Positions 45,780-54,592 of a stretch of DNA of 64,000 bases are shown in pieces. Source of the stretch: Rhodocyclaceae bacterium. Its GTDB lineage: Bacteria; Pseudomonadota; Gammaproteobacteria; Burkholderiales; Rhodocyclaceae. The notes beneath the pieces were generated by a model, which ran no database searches, was not told where the DNA came from, and was given only the letters and a program-made list of their open reading frames with translations. Each line of letters opens with the position of its first letter. Position 1 is the stretch's first letter. The translations under genes were made by a program, and so were the position numbers. Location: contig JADJAS010000007.1 in the NCBI GenBank assembly GCA_016704145.1, positions 186,001 through 250,000 on the forward strand, read 5' to 3'.

Positions 45780-46892
45780 TCAGATGATTTCCAGCTCCGC
45801 GCGCAAGGCACCGGCAGTCTTCATCGCCTGGAGGATCGCGATCAGGTCCTGCGGGTTGGCGCCGATGGAATTGAGCGCCTTGACCACATCGGCCAGGCTG
45901 GCGCCGTTGCGCAGGTTGGCGAGAATGGCGCCATCCTGCTTGATGTCAATCTGGGCGTTGGCGACGCCGGCGGTCTGGCCGCCCGACAGCGCGCCGGGTT
46001 GGCTCACCGTGTTCTCCGCCGTCACCGAGACCGTCAGGTTGCCGTGGGCGACCGCGCAGTTCTCGATCCGGACCATGCGGTTCATCACCACGGAGCCGGT
46101 GCGTGAATTGACGATGACGCGGGCCGCCACCTGTCCGGGCTCGATCTCGAGTTCGCCGAGGCGGCCGAGGAACGCCACGCGCTCGCTCGCATCGAGCGGC
46201 GCGCGCACACGCACCTGGCGGCCATCCACCGCCACCGCCACGCCTGGTTGGACGAGGTTGATGGCGTCCACGATCTTGTGCGCGGTGGCGAAGTCGGTCG
46301 CATTCAATTCGTAATGGACGTACTCGCCCTGACCGACCGGCGTCGGCACTTCGCGCTCGACGGTGGCGCCGCCGGCGATGCGGCCGACCGACAGATGATT
46401 GACCGTCACCTTGGAACCGGCGCCGGAGGCACCGGCGCCAACCACCACGACGTTGCCCTGCGCCATGGCGTAGATATTGCCGTCGGCGCCCTTGAGCGGC
46501 GTCATGACCAGCGTGCCGCCGCGCAGCGACTTGGCGTTGCCGATCGAGGAAGCGGTGATGTCGATCTGCTGGCCGGCACGCGCGAACGGCGGCAGGGTGG
46601 CGGTGACCATGACGGCGGCGACGTTCTTGAGCTGAAGCGACTGTCCCGGCGGCAGGGTCACGCCCATGTTGGAGAGCATGTTGATGATGCTCTGGACGGT
46701 GAAGGGCGTCTGCGTGGTCTGGTCGCCGGAACCGTCGAGACCGACCACCAGGCCATAGCCCACCAGCTGGTTGTTGCGCACGCCGGCGACCGAGGCCAGA
46801 TCCTTGATCCGCTCGGCACGCGCGGCATCGGCGATCATCAGGCTGGCCAACAGCCACATCAGGGCGACGAGGATTTTCTGGGTGGCGCTCAT
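45780..46892 (-). CDS. flgI: Flagellar P-ring protein FlgI
   Basis: Periplasmic bushing ring protein (370 aa) with a signal peptide (about 1-26, MWLLASLMIADAARA). Family segments: ERIKDLASVAGVRNNQLVGYGLVVGLDGSGDQTTQTPFTVQSIINMLSNMGV and NLRNGASLADVVKALNSIGANPQDLIAILQAMKTAGALRAELEII. ATG at 46892 yields the signal peptide; the longer frame upstream is flgH antisense-frame sequence and is rejected. Confidence 0.95.
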   Translation of the reverse strand: MSATQKILVALMWLLASLMIADAARAERIKDLASVAGVRNNQLVGYGLVVGLDGSGDQTTQTPFTVQSIINMLSNMGVTLPPGQSLQLKNVAAVMVTATLPPFARAGQQIDITASSIGNAKSLRGGTLVMTPLKGADGNIYAMAQGNVVVVGAGASGAGSKVTVNHLSVGRIAGGATVEREVPTPVGQGEYVHYELNATDFATAHKIVDAINLVQPGVAVAVDGRQVRVRAPLDASERVAFLGRLGELEIEPGQVAARVIVNSRTGSVVMNRMVRIENCAVAHGNLTVSVTAENTVSQPGALSGGQTAGVANAQIDIKQDGAILANLRNGASLADVVKALNSIGANPQDLIAILQAMKTAGALRAELEII

Positions 46893-46903
46893 GGTCGGCT
46901 CGA

Positions 46904-47569
46904 TCAGAAAGGCATGACGGTGAGGAAGAAGCGCGACAGCCAGCCCATGACCTGGGCGGTGTCGAGGAAGCCATTGGCCTTGAACTCCATGCGGGCATCG
47001 GCCACCTGCGTGGACTGCACGGTGTTGGCGCCGGTGATGGTGGTCGGATTGACCACGCCGGAGAAGCGGATGAACTCTTCGCCTTCCTTCAGACCCATCA
47101 GCTTCTCGCCGGAAACCAGCAGGTTGCCATTGGGCAGCACGTCGATGACCGTGACCGTGATGGTGCTGGTGAAGTTGTTGCTGGAGGTGTTCTCGCCCTT
47201 GCCGTTGAAGGTGTTGCCACTTTCGACGCCGAGATTGAGGCCCTGGAAGCTCTTGAACGGCAGGCCGACCACGCTGGGCACCGAAACACCGATGTCCTGG
47301 CTGCGCTCCGCCTTGGTGTCGGATTTCTTCGAGGCCTGGGTCTTCTCGACGATGTTGATGGTCAGGGTGTCGCCGATGTAGCGGGCGCGCCGATCCTCGA
47401 ACAGCGGCCGGCTGCTGGCGACATTGAAGATGGCGCCGTTGGCGGGCGCCGCGGCGGCCCGGGTTTCCGGCCGCACGGACATCGGCTGGTGTAGTGCCGT
47501 CGATGGCGCGGTGGTGACGCAACCTGCCAGCAGTACCGAGGCGGTCAGGAATGCCAAAGCCGGTTTCAT
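46904..47569 (-). CDS. flgH: Flagellar L-ring lipoprotein FlgH
   Basis: Outer-membrane ring lipoprotein (221 aa) with lipobox LLAGC (Cys17). Family features: FEDRRARYIGDTLTINIVEKTQASKKSDTKAERS, GENTSSNNFTSTITVTVIDVLPNGNLLVSGEKLMGLKEGEEFIRFSGVVNP. It lies 11 bases before flgI. Confidence 0.95.
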   Translation of the reverse strand: MKPALAFLTASVLLAGCVTTAPSTALHQPMSVRPETRAAAAPANGAIFNVASSRPLFEDRRARYIGDTLTINIVEKTQASKKSDTKAERSQDIGVSVPSVVGLPFKSFQGLNLGVESGNTFNGKGENTSSNNFTSTITVTVIDVLPNGNLLVSGEKLMGLKEGEEFIRFSGVVNPTTITGANTVQSTQVADARMEFKANGFLDTAQVMGWLSRFFLTVMPF

Positions 47570-47579
47570 GTCGGGAATC

Positions 47580-48362
47580 CTAGAGTTGGGTCAGCCGGCC
47601 GAGCATGTTGTCCGAGGTCTGGATGACCTTGGAATTGAGTTCGTAGGCGCGCTGGGTCTGGATCATGGTCACCAGTTCCTCGGCGACGTTGACGTTGGAG
47701 GTTTCGACGTAGCCCTGGTTGAGCAGGCCGGTGCCGTTGGTGCCTGGCGTATTCGGCGTCGGCGTGCCCGAGGAACCCGTTTCGACGAACAGGTTCTCGC
47801 CGACGCTTTGCAGGCCGCCAACATTGACGAAGCTGGCCAACTGGATGTTGCCCAGTTGGGTCGGCGTGGCGCTGCCCGCCGTCAGCACCGAAACGATGCC
47901 GTCGCGGCTGATGGTGATCGACAAGGCATTGTCGGGAATGGTGATGGCCGGCGATAGCGGATAACCGCTGGCCGTCACCACCTGGCCGGTACTGTCCTTC
48001 TGGAACGAGCCGTCGCGGGTGTAAGCCAGCGTGCCGTCGGGCATCTGGATCTGGAAGAAGCCGTTGCCATTGACGGCGATGTCGAGCGCGTTTTCCGTCT
48101 TCTGCAGGCTGCCCTGGATGAAGATGTGCTCGGTGGCGATCGGCCGCACGCCGGTGCCGAGCATCAGGCCGGACGGGATGTTGGTCTGCTGGGTCGACGC
48201 GGCGCCCGGCTGGCGCAGGGTCTGGTAGAGCAGATCCTCGAACACCGCGCGCTGCCGCTTGAAGCCGTTGGTGCTGACGTTGGCAAGATTGTTGGAGACC
48301 ACGTCGAGCTGGGTCTGCTGGGCATCGAGGCCGGTCTTGCCTATCCAGAGGGAGCGGATCAT
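47580..48362 (-). CDS. flgG: Flagellar distal rod protein FlgG
   Basis: Distal rod subunit (260 aa). Signature N-terminus MIRSLWIGKTGLDAQQTQLDVVSNNLANVSTNGFKRQRAVFEDLLYQ and C-terminus YVETSNVNVAEELVTMIQTQRAYELNSKVIQTSDNMLGRLTQL. Eleven bases after flgF. Confidence 0.95.
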   Translation of the reverse strand: MIRSLWIGKTGLDAQQTQLDVVSNNLANVSTNGFKRQRAVFEDLLYQTLRQPGAASTQQTNIPSGLMLGTGVRPIATEHIFIQGSLQKTENALDIAVNGNGFFQIQMPDGTLAYTRDGSFQKDSTGQVVTASGYPLSPAITIPDNALSITISRDGIVSVLTAGSATPTQLGNIQLASFVNVGGLQSVGENLFVETGSSGTPTPNTPGTNGTGLLNQGYVETSNVNVAEELVTMIQTQRAYELNSKVIQTSDNMLGRLTQL

Positions 48363-48373
48363 CGTTCTGGTTC

Positions 48374-49126
48374 CTAGCGGGCGGAAATCACCTGGGTAGC
48401 CGACTTGTCGTTCTGGTCGGCGGTTTGCAACATCTTGACCTGCATCTCGAACTGGCGGGCCAGCGAAATCATGGTCACCATTTCGGCGACGGGGTTGACG
48501 TTGCTGCCTTCGAGATAACCGGAGGCGAGCCGCGCTTGTTCGCTGACTGGCGCCGGGTCGCCGGCACGGGTGCGAAACAGGCCGTCGGCGCCGCGCACCA
48601 GATCGGACTCTTCCGGATTGACCAGCTTGACGCGGCCGATAGTGTTGACGGTGTTCTGCGCGCCGGTTTCCGGCACCACGGAAACGGTGCCGTCCTTGCC
48701 GATGCTGATCTTGACGTCAGGCGGCACCGTGATGGGGCCGCCATCGCCCTGCACGGGAATACCGGCGCGGGTCTGGATGACGCCATTGACGGATATTTCC
48801 AGGCTGCCGTTGCGCGTGTAGGCCTCGCTGCCATCCGGCATAGCCAGCGCGATCCAGCCCGATCCCTCGACCGCCACGTCGAGCGCGCGACCGGTGTATT
48901 GCAGCGGACCCGGTTCGAGGTTGGTGTGGGTGCTGGCATCGACGACGAAGGCGCGAGTGGCCAGCGGCGCCGGCGCATTGGTCGAACGGACCGGCACCGC
49001 GCGCAAGCGATGCTCCTCGGCGCGGTAGCCGGTCGACGTGGCATTGGCCAGGTTGTGCGCCACCGCCGCCTGGCGCCCCAGCGTATGCGAGGCGCCGCTC
49101 ATCGCGGTGTAGATCAGTCTATCCAT
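48374..49126 (-). CDS. flgF: Flagellar proximal rod protein FlgF
   Basis: Rod subunit (250 aa). N-terminus MDRLIYTAMSGASHTLGRQAAVAHNLANATSTGYRAE and C-terminus YLEGSNVNPVAEMVTMISLARQFEMQVKMLQTADQNDKSATQVI identify FlgF rather than FlgG. Directly after flgE in the operon, with a motif copy in the 32-base gap. Confidence 0.94.
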   Translation of the reverse strand: MDRLIYTAMSGASHTLGRQAAVAHNLANATSTGYRAEEHRLRAVPVRSTNAPAPLATRAFVVDASTHTNLEPGPLQYTGRALDVAVEGSGWIALAMPDGSEAYTRNGSLEISVNGVIQTRAGIPVQGDGGPITVPPDVKISIGKDGTVSVVPETGAQNTVNTIGRVKLVNPEESDLVRGADGLFRTRAGDPAPVSEQARLASGYLEGSNVNPVAEMVTMISLARQFEMQVKMLQTADQNDKSATQVISAR

Positions 49127-49148
49127 GGCGTGTCACCAAGACTGACTT
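49127..49148 (+). repeat. Interspersed motif GGCG-N11-CTGACTT, copy 11
   Basis: Plus-strand copy filling the gap between flgE and flgF, immediately before the flgF start codon. Spacer TGTCACCAAGA; end CTGACTTTC. Confidence 0.75.
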
Positions 49149-49158
49149 TCATGCGTCA

Positions 49159-50451
49159 TCAACGCAGATTGACCAGCGTCTGCAGGATACTGTCCTGCGT
49201 CTTGATGGTCTGGGCGTTGGCCTGATAGGCGCGCTGCTGGGTGATCATGTCCACCAGTTCCTTGGTCAGATCGACGTTGGAATCCTCCAGCGCCGCCGAC
49301 TGGATCGGGCCGTGCTGGCCGCTGGACCCCGGCGTGCCTTCCATCACCGGCCCCGACATCGAGGTGGCCATCCAGACGTTGTTGCCGAGCGGCTGCAGGC
49401 CCTGCGGATTGCGGAAGCTGGCCAGCACCACCTGGCCGAGATTCTTCGACTGGCCGTTGGTGTAGCGGCCGAGGATGATGCCGTCGTTGCCGATGCTGAA
49501 GCCGGCCAGCTTGCCCGAGGTGAATCCGTCCTGGACCAGCGAATTCACGGTGAACGACGCGCCATACTGCGTCGAGCCGGTGAAATCCAGCGGGAAGGTC
49601 ATGGCATCGACCCCGCCGGCATAGCCCAGGTCGGTGTCCGAGATGGTGATGCTTGGCGGCGTGTAACCCGCCGGCAGCGAACCGTCGGTTTCGAAAGTCA
49701 GCGTATCCACCAGACCCAGCGCGGTGACGTCGACCGCGGCGCCGGCCGGATTCGACACGGTGGCATAGACCTCCCACTCATTGGTCGTCGCGGTCTTGAC
49801 GAAATACAGGCTGTAGATATGCGGGTTGCCCAGGCTGTCGTAGACGGTGACCGCCGTCGACTTGTTGTAGGTATCGGCCGCCGGCGAGGTATCGGCGGGA
49901 TCGAAGGCGTTGGCCGGTTCGGCCTCGCGCGAATCGAGGTTGATATTGGCCTCGACGCCGGCGGCGGAGACGCTGGTGCCGGTCGCCTGGGGCGCCGCGT
50001 CGGAACTCGATGCCGGGTCGAACAGGCGCAAGGCCGTGGTCGGCGCGCTGATGGCGCCATTGGCGTCGGCAGCGTAACCCATCAGGCGCAGTCCATCGGC
50101 GTTGACGACGTAGCCGCTCTTGTCGAGCTGGAACTGGCCGTTGCGCGTGTAGAGCGGATCGCCGGCGACGGTCTGCACCTCGAAAAAGCCGCCGCCGTTG
50201 ATGGCCAGGTCGAGCGGATTGTTGGTCACCGAAATATTGCCCTGAGTGAATTGCTGGGCGACGGTCGCCACCTTGGCGCCGAGGCCGATCGGCGCCGCGC
50301 CAGCCCCGACCAGCGAAGCGGCGAACACGTCGGCGAACACGGTGGTCGAGTTCTTGAAGCCCACCGTTCCGGAGTTGGCGATGTTGTTGCCGATGGTGTC
50401 CAGCGCCCTCGATGAGGCATTGAGCCCGCTCAGGCCTTGTTGAAAGCTCAT
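49159..50451 (-). CDS. flgE: Flagellar hook protein FlgE
   Basis: Hook subunit (430 aa). N-terminus MSFQQGLSGLNASSRALDTIGNNIANSGTVGFKNSTTVFADVFA and C-terminus ALEDSNVDLTKELVDMITQQRAYQANAQTIKTQDSILQTLVNLR are typical, with beta-rich D1/D2 regions between (SLGNPHIYSLYFVKTATTNEWEVYATVSNPAG). Confidence 0.96.
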   Translation of the reverse strand: MSFQQGLSGLNASSRALDTIGNNIANSGTVGFKNSTTVFADVFAASLVGAGAAPIGLGAKVATVAQQFTQGNISVTNNPLDLAINGGGFFEVQTVAGDPLYTRNGQFQLDKSGYVVNADGLRLMGYAADANGAISAPTTALRLFDPASSSDAAPQATGTSVSAAGVEANINLDSREAEPANAFDPADTSPAADTYNKSTAVTVYDSLGNPHIYSLYFVKTATTNEWEVYATVSNPAGAAVDVTALGLVDTLTFETDGSLPAGYTPPSITISDTDLGYAGGVDAMTFPLDFTGSTQYGASFTVNSLVQDGFTSGKLAGFSIGNDGIILGRYTNGQSKNLGQVVLASFRNPQGLQPLGNNVWMATSMSGPVMEGTPGSSGQHGPIQSAALEDSNVDLTKELVDMITQQRAYQANAQTIKTQDSILQTLVNLR

Positions 50452-50464
50452 CTATCTTCTCCCG

Positions 50465-51151
50465 TCACAAAATCTGTTTTACGTCGTCCATGGTCGCCAG
50501 ACCCGGCACACCGAGGTCCAGCATGAAATCGGCGCCGCTGCGCACCAGGCTACGCACGGTGGCGAAACTCAGGGCAGTAACCGAGACGTCTTCGCCGCCG
50601 CGCGTTGCCTTTACCGAGACGGAATAGGTGCCGTCCACCGCGCTGCCGCCATTGTCGGTGGCGCCATCCCAAGTGAAGTTATGTACGCCGGCCGCCTGGG
50701 CGCCGAGATTCAGCGTCTTAACCGCGAGGCCGTTGGCGTCCTTGATGGTGACCGTCACTTCGTCGGCGCTGCCGGCGAGCTCGACGCCGCCCGCCGAGGC
50801 GCCGCTCGCCAGTTGCAAGCCGGAACCCGGCACCAGCACGACATGGCCGACCAGGTTGGCGGTGAGCGTCGTCTGCGACACCGACATGCCATCGAGCAGG
50901 GTTTGCAAGGTGGCGTTCAGCTTTTCGATGCCGCTGACCGTGCTGATCTGCGCCAGTTGCGAGGTCACTTCGGCGTTGTCGAGCGGGTTGAGCGGATCCT
51001 GGTTCTTGAGCTGCGTGGTCAGCAGTTTCAGGAAGCGGTTCTGTGCCTCGGAAATGCTGCCGCCGCCCGCGCTCTTGGTCGCGCTGGCGCCGCTATTGGC
51101 GAAATCGAGCAGGCTCTGGCGTGAATCGGCGATGGCGCTGGTGCTGGCCAT
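50465..51151 (-). CDS. flgD: Hook assembly scaffold FlgD
   Basis: Hook-capping protein (228 aa). The N-terminal motif AQNRFLKLLTTQLKNQDPLNPLDNAEVTSQLAQISTVSGIEKLNATLQTLL is diagnostic; the C-terminal tudor/fibronectin-like part includes DEVTVTIKDANGLAVKTLNLGAQAAGVHNFTWDG. Confidence 0.94.
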   Translation of the reverse strand: MASTSAIADSRQSLLDFANSGASATKSAGGGSISEAQNRFLKLLTTQLKNQDPLNPLDNAEVTSQLAQISTVSGIEKLNATLQTLLDGMSVSQTTLTANLVGHVVLVPGSGLQLASGASAGGVELAGSADEVTVTIKDANGLAVKTLNLGAQAAGVHNFTWDGATDNGGSAVDGTYSVSVKATRGGEDVSVTALSFATVRSLVRSGADFMLDLGVPGLATMDDVKQIL

Positions 51152-51171
51152 GATGAGTTCTCTCCTGTTTG

Positions 51172-51576
51172 TTACTGGGCGATGGCCAGCGTCTTGAGCA
51201 GCAGGCTCTTGGCCGTGCTCATGACTTCGGCATTGGTTTGATAGGCGCGCGAGGCGGAAATCATGTTGGTCATTTCCTCGACGACGTTGACGTTGGGCAT
51301 GTCGACGTAGCCCTGCTCGTTGGCGCCGGGACTGTTCGGCTGATAGACCAGCCGCCCGGGCGCGGCGCTGTCGACCACGCTGGCAACGCGCACGCCGATG
51401 CCGCCGTCGCCGGTGACCGGCGTGGCCTTGAACACCACTTGCCTGGCGCGGTAGGGTTTGCCGTCGGCGCTCACCACGCTGTCGGCATTGGCCAGATTGC
51501 TGGCGGTGGCGTTGAGCCGCGCCGACTGCGCGGTGAGCGCCGAGCCGGCGATGGCAAAGACATTGAACAGGCTCAT
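51172..51576 (-). CDS. flgC: Flagellar proximal rod protein FlgC
   Basis: Rod subunit (134 aa). N-terminus MSLFNVFAIAGSALTAQSARLNATASNLANADSVVSADGKPYRARQVVF and C-terminus YVDMPNVNVVEEMTNMISASRAYQTNAEVMSTAKSLLLKTLAI. It starts one base after flgB ends. Confidence 0.95.
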   Translation of the reverse strand: MSLFNVFAIAGSALTAQSARLNATASNLANADSVVSADGKPYRARQVVFKATPVTGDGGIGVRVASVVDSAAPGRLVYQPNSPGANEQGYVDMPNVNVVEEMTNMISASRAYQTNAEVMSTAKSLLLKTLAIAQ

Positions 51577-51577
51577 C

Positions 51578-51988
51578 TCACTGCCCCTGGATGGCGGATT
51601 GCAGGCCGCGCAGCTTCTCGCGGATGAAGGTCAGCGTCGCCTCGAGATGCACGGCGTTCTCGGCGAAGGCGCTGCGTTCGACGTCCATGTTCACCGTGTT
51701 GCCGTCGACCGCCGACTGATACTCGGTCCGGTACATCACCCGCGCGCCGGCCGGCGCGCCGTCGCCTGCCATGGCCGTCAAGTGACGAGTCGAGGTTGTC
51801 GCCAGGGCAAGGTCGCCACCCCGTTGCGCCGACGCCTTGTCCAGTGTCGCCTGGAAATCGATGTCGCGCGCCTTGTAGTTGGGCGTGTCGGCATTGGCGA
51901 TGTTCGAGGCGAGCAACTGCTGTCGGTACGCCCGCAGGTTGGCGGCGCTGCGAAGGGTGTCCATCTGCTGGTCGATGCGGTCGATCAT
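51578..51988 (-). CDS. flgB: Flagellar proximal rod protein FlgB
   Basis: Rod subunit (136 aa), first gene of flgBCDEFGHIJ. N-terminus MIDRIDQQMDTLRSAANLRAYRQQLLASNIANADTPNYKARDIDFQATL is the family pattern, which fixes the start at 51988 rather than an in-frame ATG at 52105 upstream of the promoter. Confidence 0.94.
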   Translation of the reverse strand: MIDRIDQQMDTLRSAANLRAYRQQLLASNIANADTPNYKARDIDFQATLDKASAQRGGDLALATTSTRHLTAMAGDGAPAGARVMYRTEYQSAVDGNTVNMDVERSAFAENAVHLEATLTFIREKLRGLQSAIQGQ

Positions 51989-52030
51989 GGTGGTCCTGTA
52001 TGAATCCGGCGAACGAGGCGAATACCGTAA

Positions 52031-52046
52031 TGCAGCAACCGTGCCA
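52031..52046 (-). promoter_or_regulatory. Sigma-54 promoter of flgB operon
   Basis: On the minus strand TGGCAC-N5-CTGCA (read 52046 to 52031) with GG and GC ten bases apart and one change in the -12 box. The predicted start near 52020 gives a leader of about 32 bases before flgB. Confidence 0.85.
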
Positions 52047-52140
52047 TGCACGCCAGAGCCCGCCAAGCTGCCGACAACAAGGCGATCTAGGTGAATTGTT
52101 GCCATCTGTCCGCCCGATTTGCCGGCAAGCGGCGGCCGCG

Positions 52141-52155
52141 CGGCAATTCTTGCCG
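52141..52155. promoter_or_regulatory. Flagellar palindrome between flgB and flgA
   Basis: CGGCA-ATTCT-TGCCG, about 95 bases upstream of the flgB -24 element and 77 bases before flgA. This is a normal enhancer distance for a sigma-54 activator. A second inverted repeat, TTGCCGGCAA, lies at 52119-52128. Confidence 0.6.
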
Positions 52156-52176
52156 GCGTTCCGCCACGGCTGACTT
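52155..52176 (+). repeat. Interspersed motif GGCG-N11-CTGACTT, copy 12
   Basis: Plus-strand copy in the flgB-flgA intergenic region. It shares base 52155 with the preceding palindrome. Spacer TTCCGCCACGG; end CTGACTTTC. Confidence 0.8.
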
Positions 52177-52231
52177 TCCCCGGCCAGGAATCCCGCTTGC
52201 CGGGCCGCGGAGGCCATGCTTCAATCCAGCC

Positions 52232-52921
52232 ATGCCGCGATGTCTTGCCTTATTCATGTCCCTCGTCCTAGCCGCGTGGTGGCCGCTGGTCATGGCTCGC
52301 CAGGATCCGGTACCGGTCAAGCATGCCATCGAAGAGTTTCTGCGCGTCCAGGTCGCCGGATTGCCCGGCGAAGTGACCTTCACCGTTGGCGCGGTCGACG
52401 CCAACAACCAGCTGACGTCATGCGCCCGCTTCGACGTCAGCCTGCCGCCCGGCGCCCGGCCGTGGGGGCGAACCAATGTGACGGTGCGCTGCATGGACCA
52501 AGCCGGCTGGTCGATGTTCGTGCCGGTGCATGTCAGAGTGGTCAGCGATTACCTGGTGACGGCCCGCCCGCTCGCCCAGGGGCAGTCGCTGACCTCGGCC
52601 GATCTCGCCCGTCAACGTGGCGACCTGTCGACGCTGCCGGCGGGAATCCTCACCGACGAGCAGCAGGCGCTCGGGCGCACCGCCCGACTGTCGATCGGCG
52701 CGGGTCGCCCCTTGCGCGGCGACATGCTGCAACAACCGCTGGTGGTCCAGCAGAACCAGACGGTAAGGGTGGTCACGGCCGGGCCGGGATTTCAGGTCGC
52801 CAACGAAGGGCGGGCGCTCAACAACGGATTGGCCGGCCAGGTCGTCCAGGTTCGCCTCGGCAACGGCCAGATCGTCAGCGGCATCGCCCGGCCGGGCGGT
52901 GTTGTCGAGATTGCTTTTTGA
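52232..52921 (+). CDS. flgA: P-ring assembly chaperone FlgA
   Basis: Periplasmic chaperone (229 aa) for FlgI. A signal peptide (about 1-23, LALFMSLVLAAWWPLVMA) precedes the N-terminal domain; the C-terminal SAF domain contains VTARPLAQGQSLTSADLARQRGDLSTLPAGILTDEQQALGRTARLSIGAGRPLRGDML and the family end VQVRLGNGQIVSGIARPGGVVEI. Divergent from flgB. The ATG at 52232 is chosen for the signal peptide. Confidence 0.92.
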   Translation: MPRCLALFMSLVLAAWWPLVMARQDPVPVKHAIEEFLRVQVAGLPGEVTFTVGAVDANNQLTSCARFDVSLPPGARPWGRTNVTVRCMDQAGWSMFVPVHVRVVSDYLVTARPLAQGQSLTSADLARQRGDLSTLPAGILTDEQQALGRTARLSIGAGRPLRGDMLQQPLVVQQNQTVRVVTAGPGFQVANEGRALNNGLAGQVVQVRLGNGQIVSGIARPGGVVEIAF

Positions 52922-52959
52922 AATAGAATCAATGTGTTGAATAATTTTTGGCGATTTTC

Positions 52960-52986
52960 TCAAGTTTTCGCCGGCTGCGCCGTTAC
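52960..52986 (+). promoter_or_regulatory. Sigma-28 (FliA) promoter of flgMN
   Basis: TCAAGTTT-N11-GCCGTTAC, three changes from consensus with exact spacing, 33 bases before flgM. It would let flgM be raised by the factor it inhibits, the usual feedback. Confidence 0.75.
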
Positions 52987-53018
52987 AACACGCAATCCAG
53001 AGTGGAAAGGACATCACC

Positions 53019-53330
53019 GTGAAGATCAACAGCGCCGTCACATCGCCGGGAAGCAACCAAGCCGCCGCTCGCGCCAAGTCGCCGGCGCAGAGCGGACAGT
53101 CGAGCCGGGCGGCCGAACCATCGGCCTCCGGGGAAAAGGTTGCGCTCTCGTCCTTGTCGGCCAATCTGCAACAAGCTAGCACGGTTTCGGGCAACGAACA
53201 GGTCATGGATGTCGCCCGCGTCGCCGAGATCAAGCAGGCCATCGCCGAAGGTCGCTTCCAGATCAAGCCGGAACGCATCGCCGACGGCTTGCTGGCAAGC
53301 GTCAGAGAAATGCTTGCCAAGCAGGCCTGA
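53019..53330 (+). CDS. flgM: Anti-sigma-28 factor FlgM
   Basis: Inhibitor of FliA (103 aa), exported once the hook is complete. Disordered Ser/Ala-rich N-terminal half and helical C-terminal half (VMDVARVAEIKQAIAEGRFQIKPERIADGLLASVREMLAKQA) are typical. GTG start with GGAAAGGA upstream. Its own sigma-28 promoter and the adjacent flgN support the call. Confidence 0.93.
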   Translation: MKINSAVTSPGSNQAAARAKSPAQSGQSSRAAEPSASGEKVALSSLSANLQQASTVSGNEQVMDVARVAEIKQAIAEGRFQIKPERIADGLLASVREMLAKQA

Positions 53331-53337
53331 CGGCATA

Positions 53338-53814
53338 GTGACCATTCCACCTGGATCGGCGCTGGCCGATCTGTTGGCGCAGGAACTCGGACTGCTCCAT
53401 TCATTCGTGACCTTGTTGCGTCACGAGCAGGCCTTGCTGGTGGACGGCAAGGCCGATTCCCTTGCCGGCATGGTCGAGGAAAAAACCGGTCTCGGTGAAC
53501 AGTTGGCCGCCCGGGCCGCGGCCCGTGAAGGCGAACTGGCCAGGCGTGGTTACCCGGCCGGCCGGGCCGGCATGGATCAATGGATCACCTCGCCAGACGG
53601 CGCCACCAGCCGACGCCGATGGCAACAACTGCTGGAACTGGCGGCCCAAGCCCGCGCACTCAATGAAACCAGCGGCAAGCTAATCGCCGTGCATCTTCAG
53701 CACAACCAGCAGGCCCTCAACACACTGCTGGCGGCGGTCGATCAGGCCGCCACCTATGGCCCGGATGGCCAGCAACGCGCCGGCGCGGGCGGACGTTCGC
53801 TCGGTTCGGCCTAG
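53338..53814 (+). CDS. flgN: FlgK/FlgL export chaperone FlgN
   Basis: Helical chaperone (158 aa). Pattern LADLLAQELGLLHSFVTLLRHEQALLVDGKADSLAGMVEEKTGLGEQLA and C-terminal LNETSGKLIAVHLQHNQQALNTLLAAVDQAATYGPDGQ match FlgN. GTG start seven bases after flgM. Its stop overlaps the convergent motB-like gene. Confidence 0.9.
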   Translation: MTIPPGSALADLLAQELGLLHSFVTLLRHEQALLVDGKADSLAGMVEEKTGLGEQLAARAAAREGELARRGYPAGRAGMDQWITSPDGATSRRRWQQLLELAAQARALNETSGKLIAVHLQHNQQALNTLLAAVDQAATYGPDGQQRAGAGGRSLGSA

Positions 53815-54590
53815 GGAATCCTGATCTCGACCGGGTTATCCGGCGCCTTGGACTCGATGGTGATGGCAACGCGCCGGTTGCGGCCTCGCCCTTCCGTGGT
53901 GGCGTTGTCGTCCACCGGACGCTGGTCGGCATAACCGGTGGCGGTCAGCCGCCGCGGGGCGACGCCCTGATCGACAAACAGCCGCACCACGGTTGACGCA
54001 CGCATGCCGGAAAGCTCCCAGTTCGATGGGAACATCGGCGTGCTGATTGGCGTGTTGTCGGTATGCCCTTCCACCGTCACCGGAAAATCGGCGGGCGCGA
54101 GGATGCGCGCCACCGCCGTCAGCGCCTGGGTAGCGCCGGTATCGAGGTGGGCATCGCCCGGCGCGAACAACACGCTGGCATTGATATCGACGGTGATCGC
54201 CAGCGCGCCCTCGGTGATGCGCACCTGGCCTTCCTTGACCAGGGGCGCCAGTGCCTCGCTGATCTCCTTGGCCATGGTCCGCATCTTCTCCTTCTTGACA
54301 CGCTGCTTGTCGTCGGTCTTCGGGGAAGGTGACGGCCTGCGCAACGGGATGGCCACCGGCAACGGTGCATTCGGATTGATGGCCACCTGGGCGCCGCTGG
54401 CGCTGCCGGGAACATGGCGAAACGCCGACGACAGCGTATCGGAGAGCACCCGATACTTGCCCTCGTTTACCTGCGACACGGCATACATGACCACGAAGAA
54501 GGCAAACAGGAGGGTGATGAAGTCGGCGTAGGAAACCAGCCAGCGCTCGTGGTTCTCGTGCTCCTCGTCGCCGTGCCTGCGCCGCGCCAT
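53811..54590 (-). CDS. motB: Flagellar stator protein MotB/MotD
   Basis: Stator B subunit (259 aa). One transmembrane helix (about 20-40, VSYADFITLLFAFFVVMYAVS) holds the proton-channel Asp (D23). The C-terminal OmpA-like domain anchors to peptidoglycan (VTVEGHTDNTPIS...NWELSGMRASTVVRLFVDQGVAPRRLTATGYAD). Its position after fliA and motC-like gene resembles the MotCD stators of Pseudomonas, so motD is an alternative name. A Lys/Arg-rich segment (about 90-105) is present between the domains. Confidence 0.9.
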   Translation of the reverse strand: MARRRHGDEEHENHERWLVSYADFITLLFAFFVVMYAVSQVNEGKYRVLSDTLSSAFRHVPGSASGAQVAINPNAPLPVAIPLRRPSPSPKTDDKQRVKKEKMRTMAKEISEALAPLVKEGQVRITEGALAITVDINASVLFAPGDAHLDTGATQALTAVARILAPADFPVTVEGHTDNTPISTPMFPSNWELSGMRASTVVRLFVDQGVAPRRLTATGYADQRPVDDNATTEGRGRNRRVAITIESKAPDNPVEIRIP

Positions 54591-54592
54591 GT